Origin: Acidobacteriota bacterium
GTDB taxonomy: Bacteria; Acidobacteriota; Terriglobia; Acidiferrales; UBA7541
Reading direction: 5' to 3'
Assembly (NCBI GenBank): GCA_003153585.1
Contig: PLZZ01000198.1
Location: 11,686 to 18,090, forward strand
Length of the DNA stretch: 6,405 nt
This document shows, in pieces, positions 6,199-6,405 of the stretch (its first letter is position 1; every line of letters starts with the position of its first letter). The notes below the pieces were generated by a model. That model was not told the DNA's origin. It worked only from the letters and a program-made list of their open reading frames with translations, and ran no database searches. A program made the position numbers and the translations under genes.

Positions 6199-6405
6199 CT
6201 AACCACCCAAGGTAAACACAACCGAAATTGTAGTGTCCACATCGACCGGGTCGCCATTGAGCAGTGTAGGCTTATAGCGCCACTGCTTGACAGCGTCCAT
6301 CGCGCTCTGCATCAACAACGGTGGGCCAGAGATGTACTGGAGGTTCTGCACCGTCCCGTCCTTCCCGATAATCGCATGAAGCAGTATGGTTCCGGAAATA
6401 TGCGC
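6199..6405 (-). CDS. tonB: TonB C-terminal domain, 5' part outside the window
   Basis: The frame is open to the window edge and gives the last 68 residues plus a TAG stop. The sequence shows the TonB C-terminal fold: LLHAIIGKDGTVQNLQYISG, then AMDAVKQWRYKP, then GDPVDVDTTISVVFTL at the very end. This is the AxxAVxxWxYxP pattern of TonB and the final beta strand. TonB spans the periplasm and uses this domain to contact TonB-dependent outer-membrane receptors. The N-terminal membrane helix and proline-rich linker would lie outside the window. In acidobacteria this domain is also found in multi-domain proteins, so the missing part could be longer than classical TonB. The exbB and exbD genes that follow give the matching energising complex. 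Confidence 0.93.
   Translation of the reverse strand, partial: AHISGTILLHAIIGKDGTVQNLQYISGPPLLMQSAMDAVKQWRYKPTLLNGDPVDVDTTISVVFTLGG

Overview
The window reads as chromosomal housekeeping DNA from an Acidobacteriota (Terriglobia-like) diderm bacterium. This rests on three things: the typical acidobacterial TonB C-terminus, the exbB-exbD-exbD-TPR lipoprotein gene order, and several small lipoproteins with no known name. The assignment is from family recognition only, not from a search. Every gene I can support is on the minus strand, so transcription runs from 6405 towards 1.

Layout in the direction of transcription. The window opens inside a tonB gene; only its last 68 codons are present (6405-6199). 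A 111-nt spacer with a perfect 7-bp hairpin follows. Then comes a tight cluster: exbB (6087-5365), a first exbD (5361-4903, 3 nt after exbB), a second, divergent exbD (4863-4435) and a TPR lipoprotein (4347-3523). A GC-rich hairpin followed by a run of seven U (3498-3463) closes this unit. Next is a full-length bifunctional (p)ppGpp synthetase/hydrolase of the Rel/SpoT type (3287-1089). Two lipoprotein genes of unknown function follow: a complete one (980-321) made of short helical repeats, and an N-terminal piece of another (234-1), which starts at TTG and runs off the window edge. The longest stretch without a gene is 235 nt (3288-3522); it holds the terminator and the rel leader.

How the genes work together. 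ExbB and ExbD form the inner-membrane proton channel that energises TonB, which drives uptake through outer-membrane TonB-dependent receptors. Both ExbD paralogues keep the membrane aspartate, so both could be active. The TPR lipoprotein is co-oriented and has its own strong ribosome-binding site, so it is probably part of the same transcription unit; its role is unknown. The Rel protein keeps its hydrolase and synthetase residues and is predicted to make and degrade (p)ppGpp.

The clearest non-coding pattern is a TAGAAT hexamer 7-9 nt upstream of exactly the three genes that lack a good Shine-Dalgarno sequence (rel and both lipoproteins). The four operon-internal genes all have SD-like sequences. 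This fits -10 boxes of leaderless or near-leaderless promoters. I see no mobile element, CRISPR array, tRNA or rRNA, and no convincing evidence of a wholly new system.
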